Source of the DNA: Bacteroidota bacterium | GTDB lineage: Bacteria > Bacteroidota > Bacteroidia > Chitinophagales > Saprospiraceae | Length of the DNA: 41,189 nucleotides | Reading direction: 5' to 3' | Assembly (NCBI GenBank): GCA_017857395.1 | Contig: JAFMDF010000049.1 | Span: 1-41,189 of the forward strand | Shown here: piece after piece, positions 31,479-39,900 of the stretch | How positions within the stretch are numbered: position 1 is the stretch's first letter | Layout: the number at the start of each line of letters is the position of its first letter | The notes under the pieces: generated by a model | The model's database searches: none | What the model saw: only the letters and a program-made list of their open reading frames with translations | What the model was told of the DNA's origin: nothing | Position numbers and translations under genes: made by a program

Positions 31479-34094
31479 ATGCTCGACCATCACCCACCTA
31501 AATACTTCCAACGCTTTTTTCGCTGGTTTTGCCATGCTGATTACCATGAGGAATTGGCGGGCGATATAGAAGAGATTTTTTATGATATCATAGAAACGGA
31601 AGGTTTGAGTGCTGCGAAAAAAGCTTATCGAAAAGAAATACTAAAACTATTTCGACCATCAGTTATCAGGGAAATTCCTTGGCCATTTTCTAACCAAATC
31701 ACACCTGCCATGTTAAAGAATTTTTTAAAAATATCCCTTCGTCATTTTGGAAAAAATTTATCTTTTAGTTTAGTCAATTTATTTGGCCTTGCTTTTGGTT
31801 TAGCTGCTGCTTTATCGGTGCTATTCTTTATTCAAGATGAAGTAACTTATGAGCATTTTCATAGCAAAGCTGACCGAATTGTTCGGGTAAACACCGTTGA
31901 TATTGAAGATGCAGATGAATTGAAAATGGGCGCAACACCGAATAAAGCTGCTTTTTATATCAAAGAAACTTTTCCAGAAGTAGAAGAAGCTACCCGAGTC
32001 TTTCCACATAATTTTGGACAAACGGCTTCCATCAATTATAAAACTAATAATTTCGTAGAAGACCGTTTGTACTGGGCAGATTCTACCATTTTTAACCTAT
32101 TTGATTTTCAATTTTTAAAAGGAGATATTCATACGGCTTTAGACCAAACTAAAACGGTTATTCTTAGCGAGACAACAGCTAAAAGATATTTTGGCAATAG
32201 GAATCCGATTGGAGAAATGCTTAAAGTCGATAATGCGATTGACGTAAAAGTAACGGGTGTTTTCAAAGATTTGCCAACTAATACGCATTTGCCTTTCCAT
32301 GTGATTGGCTCGTTTTCGGGACATTGGTTTAGCCGACCTGATAATCAAACGTGGAGTAATGCTAGTTTTTTTAGTTACTTATTATTGAAAGAAGGAAGTG
32401 ATAAAGCAGCAGTAGAAGCTAAATTGCAAGCAGCTATCAAAAAAGTAATACCCGCAGATAATCTATGGTATACTTTTGAATTACAAGGGCTAAAGGATAT
32501 TCATTTGTTTTCTAGAGGTATTGAAGATGAATTCGGTGCTAGAGATGTCAGTCAGATTTATATTTTAAGTGGCTTGGCTATTTTATTATTATTGATTGCT
32601 TGTATCAATTATATGAATTTGGCAACCGCCAAGTCTCAGAAGCGAGCAAAAGAGGTGGGCGTTAATAAAACATTAGGTGCTTCATCGGGACAAATGGCCA
32701 CTCAATTTTTTATAGAAACGGGTTTGTTGGCTTTTGGTGGCGTAGTATTAAGCTTGGTCATACTCTATTTATTCTTGCCTTATTTTAATCAATTAGCCGA
32801 TAAAAATTTAAGCTTTGCGCTTTTAGCACAACCTAAATTTTATCTAGGTTTGGTTGGTATGTGGGTATTAATTACGTTCTTAGCGGGTTCTTATCCTGCC
32901 TTATACTTATCTTCTTTTAGCCCGATGAATGCTTTGCGAACCGACCAAGCAAATGGTTTTAATGCGAATTCTCTGAGGAAAGGATTGGTTGTTTTTCAAT
33001 TTAGCATTGCAACAGTTTTAATTATCTCTACCTTGTTTTTTTATTTACAATTAAATTTCATTAAGAATAAAAAATTGGGATTTGAACCAGAACAAGTTTT
33101 AGCGGTTCGGATACAAGGCATTCGGTCGAATGCGACTAAAAGAGCTTTAGAAAAAGAATTGCAGCAATTACCCGCGGTGTTAAAAACTTCTTTGACCCAA
33201 ACTTTTCCTAGTCGAACAGGAAGTGGACGCACCATTTATAAAATCAATGCTCCTGATGAGAATGGAAAAAATTTAACGACTTGCCGAGCAGACCCTAATA
33301 TTTTGAATGTTTTAGGGGTGAAATTAATTGCTGGACGACCATTAAAACAGGCAGAAGAACAAGACACTATCTTTCAAGTAATTTTAAATGAATCGGCTAT
33401 TAAATATTTAGGTATTAGCCCTGAAGAAAGCATTGGTAAAAGAGTGAATGCCAATTTAGGTATTTCTGAAATTGTGGGTGTCTGCGAAGACTTTCATGCA
33501 GGGTCGATGCACCAACAAATTGGCAATTATGCTTTTCATAATAAACCTACAGAATGGTTGAGTTATTTGTTGGTAAAAGTTAATACCAATGATTTAAGTA
33601 ATACTATCCAACAATTTCAAGACATTTATACAGAAGTTGCCCCAACTGCGGCTTTTGAATATACGTTTTTAGATGAGTCTATGAATCGGTTGTATGCTAA
33701 GGAAGAGCAATTGGCAAAAGTCGTCTTTTTATTCGCAGGCTTAACTATTTTTATTGCTTGTTTAGGTTTATTTGCCCTAGCTGCTTATGCGACCGAGAGA
33801 AGAACCAAAGAAATAGGGATTCGAAAAGTGTTAGGTGCATCTGTTGGTAATATTGTAGGGCTATTATCAAAGGAATTTTTGCTATTAGTAGGCATCTCTT
33901 TTTTGATTGCGATACCAATTGCTTGGGTAGCGATGCAACGCTGGTTACAAGATTTTGCGTATCGAGTGGAGATGGAATGGTGGGTCTTTGCGATTGCGGG
34001 CATACTGGCTATTTTTATTGCGTTTATAACGGTTAGTTTTCAGAGCTTGAAAGCCGCTTTGTCTAATCCTGTGGAGGCTATTAAGTTGGATTGA
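31479..34094 (+). CDS. ABC transporter permease, FtsX/MacB type with prefix domain
   Basis: The 871-residue protein starts with a permease prefix domain 2 (PPKYFQRFFRWFCHADYHEELAGDIEEIFYD). It then has two MacB/FtsX repeats: a first helix (about 90-115), a large periplasmic domain, three helices containing LLLLIACINYMNLATAKSQKRAKEVGVNKTLGA, a second periplasmic domain, and a last three-helix set with CLGLFALAAYATERRTKEIGIRKVLGASV. Such permeases export or shear envelope substrates with a separate ATPase. No ATPase gene is present here. An earlier in-frame ATG at 31401 lies inside padR; 31479 fits the prefix domain. It is likely controlled by the PadR protein. Confidence 0.92.
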   Translation: MLDHHPPKYFQRFFRWFCHADYHEELAGDIEEIFYDIIETEGLSAAKKAYRKEILKLFRPSVIREIPWPFSNQITPAMLKNFLKISLRHFGKNLSFSLVNLFGLAFGLAAALSVLFFIQDEVTYEHFHSKADRIVRVNTVDIEDADELKMGATPNKAAFYIKETFPEVEEATRVFPHNFGQTASINYKTNNFVEDRLYWADSTIFNLFDFQFLKGDIHTALDQTKTVILSETTAKRYFGNRNPIGEMLKVDNAIDVKVTGVFKDLPTNTHLPFHVIGSFSGHWFSRPDNQTWSNASFFSYLLLKEGSDKAAVEAKLQAAIKKVIPADNLWYTFELQGLKDIHLFSRGIEDEFGARDVSQIYILSGLAILLLLIACINYMNLATAKSQKRAKEVGVNKTLGASSGQMATQFFIETGLLAFGGVVLSLVILYLFLPYFNQLADKNLSFALLAQPKFYLGLVGMWVLITFLAGSYPALYLSSFSPMNALRTDQANGFNANSLRKGLVVFQFSIATVLIISTLFFYLQLNFIKNKKLGFEPEQVLAVRIQGIRSNATKRALEKELQQLPAVLKTSLTQTFPSRTGSGRTIYKINAPDENGKNLTTCRADPNILNVLGVKLIAGRPLKQAEEQDTIFQVILNESAIKYLGISPEESIGKRVNANLGISEIVGVCEDFHAGSMHQQIGNYAFHNKPTEWLSYLLVKVNTNDLSNTIQQFQDIYTEVAPTAAFEYTFLDESMNRLYAKEEQLAKVVFLFAGLTIFIACLGLFALAAYATERRTKEIGIRKVLGASVGNIVGLLSKEFLLLVGISFLIAIPIAWVAMQRWLQDFAYRVEMEWWVFAIAGILAIFIAFITVSFQSLKAALSNPVEAIKLD

Positions 34095-34095
34095 T

Positions 34096-34216
34096 ACAAG
34101 GCGGCTGTTTCCCACAGCCGCCTTGTTTGGATTTAAAGATAAATTATAATGCCAAATACAGAGTAGAAGATATATTGATGCTGAAACACAGCGGCTGTGG
34201 GAAACAGCCGCCGTGT
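34096..34216. repeat. inverted pair of palindromes with asymmetric loops
   Basis: A 13-bp stem with loop TTCCC lies at 34096-34126, and a nearly identical 13-bp stem with loop GGGAA at 34186-34216 (core GCGGCTGT in both). The second copy is the first in reverse orientation, shown by the complementary loops. So each half is a hairpin and the two together form a larger inverted repeat. It follows the permease stop by one base and probably terminates transcription. Confidence 0.88.
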
Positions 34217-34320
34217 AAAAAACATTCACTTTTTCTACCCTTAAATCTTCTTTTCCATCATTTGTTGGTAAATTCGCAGTTCTTTTAAAACTTTTTGCAG
34301 ATTGGCGAATTTTACCTTTA

Positions 34321-36336
34321 ATGAATTATTACAAAATACTTTTTTTAGCCATTTTGAGTTTGGTTGTTGGAACGACTTTGCAGGGGCAAGAAGTGATGTT
34401 TCCAGAACCTTTATCAGCTCGTCCTGCGAACTACGATATTAGCGTAAAGCTAGATACGGAGCAGAAAACTATTCTTGCAGAAGAATCCATCAATTGGAAA
34501 AATATCTCGCCTGATACTATTCATTTTTTACAATTTCATTTATACTTAAACGCCTTTAAAAATACCCAATCAGTCTTTATACAAGATGCGGGTGGTAACT
34601 TAAGAGGGACGAATGCTGCCAATCTGGAAGATAAAGATTGGAGTTGGATAAATGTCGATAAATTAACGGATGAATCAGGGAAGGATTTGACGAATAATTT
34701 GGAATATGTGCATGCGGAAGATAGTAATGAAAATGACCAAACGGTTTTACAATTAAATTTAACCGAGCCACTTTTACCAGGGGAAGCCATTAATTTAAAA
34801 ATGGATTGGTCGTCTAAAATTCCAAAAGTCAGAGTACGGACAGGGTATAGTCGAGATTATTTTTTGAATGTACAATGGTATCCTAAATTGGGGGTGTACG
34901 AACCTAAAGGAATGCGAGGAAGGGCAGAAAGTGGATGGAATTGCCACCCTTATCATGCCTCCGCAGAATATTATGGTGATTTTGGAAATTATAATGTAGA
35001 CTTAACGGTGCCAGAAGATTTTAAAGTAGGTGCAACGGGTGCGTTATTTAAAGAAAGAGACAATAAAGATGGTACTAAAACATGGTGGTTTCATGCCGAA
35101 GATGTTATAGATTTTGCATGGGTGGCTTCTCCTGAATTTCAGATTATTGAGCAGCAATGGAAGCATGTCAAAATTAGATTATTTATTATTCCCGAATATA
35201 ATTGTTGTATTGAAAGATATTTTGAGTCTGCGAAATATAGCCTAGAATATTTTGATGAAAATTTAGCCACTTATCCTTTTAATACCTTGACGATGGTCGT
35301 ACCACCGTTTCATGGCATTAATTCCGGTGGCATGGAATATCCTACCTTTATTACCACCCCTGGGACTTATGCCTTTCCAAGTAATATTCGTTCTCCTGAA
35401 TATTTTGTGATTCACGAATTTGTCCATCAGTATTTTATGATGATGATTGCGACGAATGAACAAGAAGATGCATGGATGGATGAAGGCTTTACTTCCTATT
35501 ATAAATCTAGAATTTTAGACCATTATTACGGCGATAAAAATTCAGTCGTCAATTATGATTTTTTCCACATGGGCGCTATGGAGTTTTTTCGTAGCCGCTA
35601 TTTGGGCATGGAGAATAGAAAGGTCGCTGAAATTCCTCGACCAGGATGGGAATTCCCGCATGGCGGTTATCGAGATTTGGCTTATGCTAAAACGGCGATG
35701 GTTTTAAGAACATTGGAAGGGATTATCGGATTAGAAACAATGGATGATGTACTAAAAGCCTATTTTGAAAAATGGAGTTTTAAACATCCTGGCGGACAAG
35801 ATTTTATTGATGTGGTAAATGAAGTCGTTACTCAAAAGCATGGAACTGAATTTGGCGAAAATATGGATTGGTTCTTCGAACAAACTTTATACGGAACAGA
35901 TGTTTGTGATTATTCCGTTGCGAGTATTTCTAATCGAACGGTACAAAGAGAAGCCTATGGTATTTTTGACCATAAAGGAATGAAAGCAACGACTAAGGAA
36001 ATCAATCAAGACAAAAAATATAAATACAATTCAAGAGTTGTTTTGAATCGTTTAGGCGAATTAAAATTTCCAATAGAAGTCTTAGTTCATTTTGAAAATG
36101 GCGACCAAAAATTAGAAAAATGGGACGGTCAAGGAAGAGCCTTTGATTTCCAATATCAAGGTGACCATAAAATTGATTGGGTAGAAATTGACCCCGAACA
36201 AAAGCTATACATGGATATTAATTTTTTGAATAATAGTCGCCGAATAAAAGAAGAAAAAAAGACCGTTTGGAAATATGTCACCGAATTTATGGTGAAAGTG
36301 CAGAATGCTTTACAGGCTATTAGTTTCTTAGCTTAA
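34321..36336 (+). CDS. M1 family metallopeptidase (aminopeptidase-like)
   Basis: The 671-residue protein has a signal peptide (LFLAILSLVVGTTLQG) and the M1 fold. The zinc motif HExxH-x18-E is H365EFVH369 and E388 (DEGFTSYY). The exopeptidase motif GxMEN appears as GGMEY (336-340), with Tyr in place of Asn. The C-terminal part (from about 540) is a beta-rich domain. Family members remove N-terminal amino acids from peptides. The change in GxMEN and secretion to the envelope leave the substrate open. The next gene on the strand is a membrane protein. Confidence 0.92.
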   Translation: MNYYKILFLAILSLVVGTTLQGQEVMFPEPLSARPANYDISVKLDTEQKTILAEESINWKNISPDTIHFLQFHLYLNAFKNTQSVFIQDAGGNLRGTNAANLEDKDWSWINVDKLTDESGKDLTNNLEYVHAEDSNENDQTVLQLNLTEPLLPGEAINLKMDWSSKIPKVRVRTGYSRDYFLNVQWYPKLGVYEPKGMRGRAESGWNCHPYHASAEYYGDFGNYNVDLTVPEDFKVGATGALFKERDNKDGTKTWWFHAEDVIDFAWVASPEFQIIEQQWKHVKIRLFIIPEYNCCIERYFESAKYSLEYFDENLATYPFNTLTMVVPPFHGINSGGMEYPTFITTPGTYAFPSNIRSPEYFVIHEFVHQYFMMMIATNEQEDAWMDEGFTSYYKSRILDHYYGDKNSVVNYDFFHMGAMEFFRSRYLGMENRKVAEIPRPGWEFPHGGYRDLAYAKTAMVLRTLEGIIGLETMDDVLKAYFEKWSFKHPGGQDFIDVVNEVVTQKHGTEFGENMDWFFEQTLYGTDVCDYSVASISNRTVQREAYGIFDHKGMKATTKEINQDKKYKYNSRVVLNRLGELKFPIEVLVHFENGDQKLEKWDGQGRAFDFQYQGDHKIDWVEIDPEQKLYMDINFLNNSRRIKEEKKTVWKYVTEFMVKVQNALQAISFLA

Positions 36337-36346
36337 TTGTTTAAAA

Positions 36347-36484
36347 TCGATATTTCTAGTCTCCAGACTAGAAATCGCTATCTCGTCGTCTCCAGACGAC
36401 GGTTAATAAGGTAATTTTAGTAGATTTTGGTCGTCAGGAGACGACGAGATGTCAGGTTCAAGTCTGGAGACTTAAACCATCGAA
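36347..36484. repeat. nested array of four palindromes forming one inverted repeat
   Basis: Two palindromes with CC centres (TCTAGTCT-CC-AGACTAGA near 36355-36372 and CGTCGTCT-CC-AGACGACG at 36384-36401) are followed by two of opposite polarity: GTCGTC-AGGA-GACGAC at 36430-36445, and AAGTCT-GG-AGACTT at 36460-36473. Order and polarity are a, b, then b', a', so the whole segment folds back on itself. It fills the gap between the M1 peptidase and the membrane-protein gene. Confidence 0.88.
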
Positions 36485-36493
36485 AAATGATTA

Positions 36494-37354
36494 ATGAATT
36501 TTATAACAGCATATACATCAGGTTTAAAAACAATTTTTAGCAAAGGTAAACTTTGGTTATTGCTCTATGCACTAAACCTTCTCTTTGCCATCTTTTTAGC
36601 CTATCCATTATCTGGCTTTTTAGGAACAAAACTAGGCCATACTTTAGCAGCGGATACTTTATTCGACCGTTTTGATTTTGCGTTAGCCAATGATTTTATC
36701 AATGAATATGGAGATGCTTTTGGGGTGGTGATGAATCAATCGGTCGCAGGGATTGGCTTGTATTTATTGTTGTCCGTATTTTTAGTGGGTGGTATTTTAA
36801 ATATACTCAAGGCAAACGAAAAAGTATATAGCCTAACGAACTTTTGGAGTGGCGGCGGGAAGTATTTTTGGCGAATGCTGCGATTGACTATTTATTTTCT
36901 ATTGATACAAATCGGGGTATTGGTTTTATTTTTTATGTTGTTTTCTACATTAACAGCAGGAGGTTTAGAGCGTTTTCACAACGAAGGAGAAATCATTCAA
37001 AGAGGCTTAATCATTTTGCCGTTTTATTTATTGGTGGCGACTATCTTTTTTATGATACATGATTATGCAAAGATTCATGTGGTCGCAACAGATAAAAACC
37101 TCTTGTTTCAGCCGATTCGACAAGCTTTTGGCTGGGTATTTAGAAATTTTTCTCAGACCTTTTTATTATACCTTTTGAATTTGCTTACCTTTGGGGTATT
37201 GTTTTTTATCTATTTACAACTAAACGGTGGTACTGCTATTTTAGCGATATTTTTAATCGGACAGTTTTTTGTCTTGGCTAGAATTGGCACAAAGTTGTTA
37301 AATTTGGCGAGTGCGACGGAATTATATCAACAGCGAAGTAACACAGCTCTGTGA
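36494..37354 (+). CDS. hypothetical multi-pass membrane protein
   Basis: I do not recognise this 286-residue protein. About six membrane segments are visible: around residues 20-40 (LWLLLYALNLLFAIFLAY), 75-100, 128-150, 168-190, 220-240 and 245-265. A soluble loop around 45-70 contains KLGHTLAADTLFDRFDFALANDFINEYG. A hydrophilic helix GGGKYFWRMLRL precedes the third segment. The gene follows the M1 peptidase gene after the palindrome array. Its stop codon (37352-37354) lies inside the next palindrome. A role with the peptidase is not supported beyond position. Confidence 0.75.
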   Translation: MNFITAYTSGLKTIFSKGKLWLLLYALNLLFAIFLAYPLSGFLGTKLGHTLAADTLFDRFDFALANDFINEYGDAFGVVMNQSVAGIGLYLLLSVFLVGGILNILKANEKVYSLTNFWSGGGKYFWRMLRLTIYFLLIQIGVLVLFFMLFSTLTAGGLERFHNEGEIIQRGLIILPFYLLVATIFFMIHDYAKIHVVATDKNLLFQPIRQAFGWVFRNFSQTFLLYLLNLLTFGVLFFIYLQLNGGTAILAIFLIGQFFVLARIGTKLLNLASATELYQQRSNTAL

Positions 37355-37427
37355 GCTGTGAAATGAAGTACAAAAATAAAGATAAAAATTTCACCTACTA
37401 AATTTTCACAGCTCACAGGGCTGTGTT
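37341..37427. repeat. second inverted pair of palindromes
   Basis: CACAGCT-CTGTG-AGCTGTG (37342-37360) and CACAGC-TCACAGG-GCTGTG (37407-37425) are inverted copies, with complementary loop cores CTGTG and CACAG. The first contains the stop codon of the membrane-protein gene. The architecture is the same as at 34096-34216 although the sequence differs. Confidence 0.88.
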
Positions 37428-37458
37428 ACGGTAGTAAGTGATATTACAAAACGAAATT

Positions 37459-38643
37459 ATGAAAAACTTAACCTTCCTTTGTTCTTTCCTAGTGCTCATT
37501 AGTTTATCAGCCTGTCAGTCAAATGCGGACACAAAAAAAGAAACAGCCAAAGCCAGCTTTATAGCCAATCCGCAACCTGTAGCAAAACAAGAAGTTAAAA
37601 CTTTAGCAATTGGCGAAACAGCTCCCGATTTTAATCTGCCTGATATAAACGGCGACTTCCGAAAATTAGCAGATTATACCAAAGAAGTATTGGTCATTAT
37701 TTTTACTTCCAATCATTGTCCAACCGCACAAGCGTATGAAGACCGAATTAAAGCAATTGTAACGGATTATAAGGATAAAGGGGTGGACTTAGTGGCGATT
37801 ACGCCTAATAGCCCACTAGGCTTAAGATATGACGAATTGGGATACACCGATTTGAATGATGATTTCGCTACAATGAAACCTAGGGCGGAACACCATAATT
37901 TTAATTTTCCTTATTTATACGATGGCGATACAGAGGAAGCTTCTTTGAAATATGGTCCTGTGGCAACGCCGCATGCCTTTGTTTTTGACAAGGCTAGAAA
38001 ATTACAATATGTAGGTCGTTTAGACAAATTAGAAAACCCGAGCAAAGGTGGGAATGCAGAAGATTTAAGAGCGGCAATTAATGCGGTTTTAGCAGGGGAA
38101 CCCGTAGCAGAACCCAAAACAAAAACGTTTGGTTGTTCCACTAAATGGGCATGGAAAACAGATTATAACGACAAAGCAGATGCGGATTGGGCGGCTAGGC
38201 CGATTACCGTTGAACCCATTGACGAACCTGGTGTAAAAGCTTTATTAAAAAATGAGGATTCTGGTAAATTACGTTTGATTAATGTTTGGGCAACTTGGTG
38301 TGGTCCTTGCATGATGGAATATCCTGAATTTATTATTTTGCAACGAATGTATGGCGGTAGAGATTTTGAATTTGTTTCTATTTCAGCAGACAAACCAAGT
38401 ATTGGCGATAAGGTATTAAAAGCCATGAAAGAGAAACAGTCTGCTGTTAAAAACTATCATTTTTCCGAAGATGATAAATATGCTTTAATTGAAGCAGTTG
38501 ACCCCAATTGGAATGGTGCTTTGCCTTATACCATTTTGGTGGAACCTAATGGTAAAGTCGTTTGGTCGTACCAAGGAGATGTGGATTTTTTAGAATTGAA
38601 GCGAGCGATTGTTGACCATCCGATGATTGGGCGGTACTTCTAA
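37459..38643 (+). CDS. lipoprotein with two thioredoxin-fold domains
   Basis: The 394-residue protein begins at the ATG at 37459 with a lipoprotein signal (LVLISLSAC); a GTG at 37438 adds seven residues. The first thioredoxin-fold domain (about 50-210) is peroxiredoxin-like: GETAPDFNLPDINGDFRKLADY with a single Cys in SNHCPTAQAYEDR. The second (about 255-394) is TlpA-like with the active site CGPC (C281-C284) in NVWATWCGPCMMEYPEF and a cis-Pro in ALPYTILVEP. The fusion could couple peroxide or thiol reduction with disulfide exchange in the periplasm; the partner is unknown. The linker FGCSTKW has one extra Cys. Confidence 0.9.
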   Translation: MKNLTFLCSFLVLISLSACQSNADTKKETAKASFIANPQPVAKQEVKTLAIGETAPDFNLPDINGDFRKLADYTKEVLVIIFTSNHCPTAQAYEDRIKAIVTDYKDKGVDLVAITPNSPLGLRYDELGYTDLNDDFATMKPRAEHHNFNFPYLYDGDTEEASLKYGPVATPHAFVFDKARKLQYVGRLDKLENPSKGGNAEDLRAAINAVLAGEPVAEPKTKTFGCSTKWAWKTDYNDKADADWAARPITVEPIDEPGVKALLKNEDSGKLRLINVWATWCGPCMMEYPEFIILQRMYGGRDFEFVSISADKPSIGDKVLKAMKEKQSAVKNYHFSEDDKYALIEAVDPNWNGALPYTILVEPNGKVVWSYQGDVDFLELKRAIVDHPMIGRYF

Positions 38644-38652
38644 TAATTTAGC

Positions 38653-38767
38653 AGAACAGAGAAAAGAGAGCATTTCATTGAGAGAGGAGAGACTGACCAC
38701 GCAATAAATGATACTATTATTTCAATTTTGTTTGAATATCTATGCTCGCATCTCTAATCTCTCTTCT
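38653..38767. repeat. inverted pair of loose 7-nt arrays
   Basis: On the left (38653-38694), six consecutive heptamers mostly begin AGA (AGAACAG, AGAAAAG, AGAGAGG). On the right (38740-38767), four consecutive heptamers all have the form C-x4-CT (CTATGCT, CGCATCT), the complementary class. The match is looser than at the other loci. It lies in the gap after the thioredoxin lipoprotein. Confidence 0.55.
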
Positions 38768-38820
38768 AAATATTACCCAACCTTTTAAGATACAATAGTG
38801 GTCTCTATAAGAAAACAATT

Positions 38821-39147
38821 ATGAGACTACAAAAAACTATCGCATTACTTATTATTCTTTTAAACTGCTTAGCTTGTGGCAAAGAAGCACAAAATGATTG
38901 CCCAGACGATTTAGCATCGGGCATCATTATTGGCTTCGATTTTCGAAAATGTGCTTGCTGTAGTGGTTATTGGATAGCAATCGGCAAGGATACCCTCCGT
39001 ACTTTTACTTTACCTGAAAATATAGTAATTGCAGACACTAATTTTGTAGATGGCTTATTTATCCCCGTTTGTCTTTCCTACGAAAAATCAATGGATTGTC
39101 AAGGCTTTGAAGAATTGATAGACATTAAAACCATGCGTTTGCAATAA
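38821..39147 (+). CDS. hypothetical Cys-rich lipoprotein
   Basis: I do not recognise this 108-residue protein. It has a lipoprotein signal (IALLIILLNCLAC, Cys19) and a mature part rich in Cys: NDCPDD, then RKCACCSGYWIAIG, PVCLSY and DCQGFEE. The C-x-CC group and two later cysteines could bind a metal or form disulfides. It stands alone, after the repeat at 38653-38767, and is convergent with the XRE operon. Confidence 0.75.
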   Translation: MRLQKTIALLIILLNCLACGKEAQNDCPDDLASGIIIGFDFRKCACCSGYWIAIGKDTLRTFTLPENIVIADTNFVDGLFIPVCLSYEKSMDCQGFEELIDIKTMRLQ

Positions 39148-39193
39148 GCAGAAGTATCAGATAATTTGAAATTATGGGAGACTTTACCTCAGG

Positions 39194-39394
39194 TTAATCT
39201 CCTTCCTCTAACATAAATAACTCTTCCACTTTTATTTCAAAAAAGCGCGCCATCTTTAAAGCCAAAACCGTCGAAGGCACAAACTTTCCTTTTTCAATCG
39301 CATGAATCGTTTGTCGAGAAACTTGTATCTTTTCTGCGAGGTCTGCCTGTGTTAAATCGTGGCGGGCTCGTTCTACTTTTATCATGTTTTTCAT
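39194..39394 (-). CDS. XRE-type helix-turn-helix regulator
   Basis: The 66-residue protein is a single HTH domain: MIKVERARHDLTQADLAEKIQVSRQTIHAIEKGKFVPSTVLALKMARFFEIKVEELFMLEEGD. The layout is that of the YozG/PBSX-like small regulators that accompany membrane proteins. Its start overlaps the stop of the upstream membrane-protein gene by 4 nt, so translational coupling is likely. The two membrane proteins upstream are probably its partners, and a palindromic region at 40356-40424 is a candidate operator. Confidence 0.9.
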   Translation of the reverse strand: MKNMIKVERARHDLTQADLAEKIQVSRQTIHAIEKGKFVPSTVLALKMARFFEIKVEELFMLEEGD

Positions 39395-39792
39395 AAGTCG
39401 AAGCTTCTTTTTTTGAAATAAAAAATAATAAGAAAGGTAATTATCTGTAGCATAATCAATGACGTTGCATCAAAATAGCTTTCTTGAGCGTCACCAAAAA
39501 AATGGAATAACAATAAACCAATTGCACTTAATAAAAATGTAAGACTAAACGCTTCGGAACGTAATTTTTTTACTAATTCATCTTCTATTTTTTCTTTAGA
39601 AAGAAAATACATTACAATGCCAATTAAAAAGAATGAACCTAGAAGATGCCCATAAGCTGTTCTTATTTCTCCTCCTCCCTCATTTGATTCGAAGGGATGT
39701 AAAAAACCATCTGTTAATGGAATCATTATACCAATAAAAAATAAAAAAAGACTAATCTTTTTAAAAACATTCGGCAAGACTTGAATATTCAT
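39391..39792 (-). CDS. small membrane protein, partner of the XRE regulator
   Basis: The 133-residue protein has about four membrane segments (near residues 12-30, 48-62, 80-97 and 108-127). A cytosolic block SKEKIEDELVKKLRSEAFSLTF is shared with the neighbour at 39901-40332 (SREKIEDEFTKVLRWESITLTF), so the two are paralogues. It ends in FYFKKRSFDL. It overlaps the regulator gene by 4 nt. Pairs of this kind with small HTH regulators are common in Bacteroidota; the function is unknown. Confidence 0.82.
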   Translation of the reverse strand: MNIQVLPNVFKKISLFLFFIGIMIPLTDGFLHPFESNEGGGEIRTAYGHLLGSFFLIGIVMYFLSKEKIEDELVKKLRSEAFSLTFLLSAIGLLLFHFFGDAQESYFDATSLIMLQIITFLIIFYFKKRSFDL

Positions 39793-39900
39793 TTTGTAAG
39801 GTTTTAGGTGTTAAAAATTAAGGGTAGTATTTAGCAAAACAATTAATAGTAGAAGCAAATAAAAAACTATTAAACAGGCCATTTTATGGATTTTAAGGGA

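Noticed and set aside
34091-34288. Short Cys-rich ORF after the permease gene
   Set aside because: It is a translation of the two palindromes and the spacer, with no independent coding signal.
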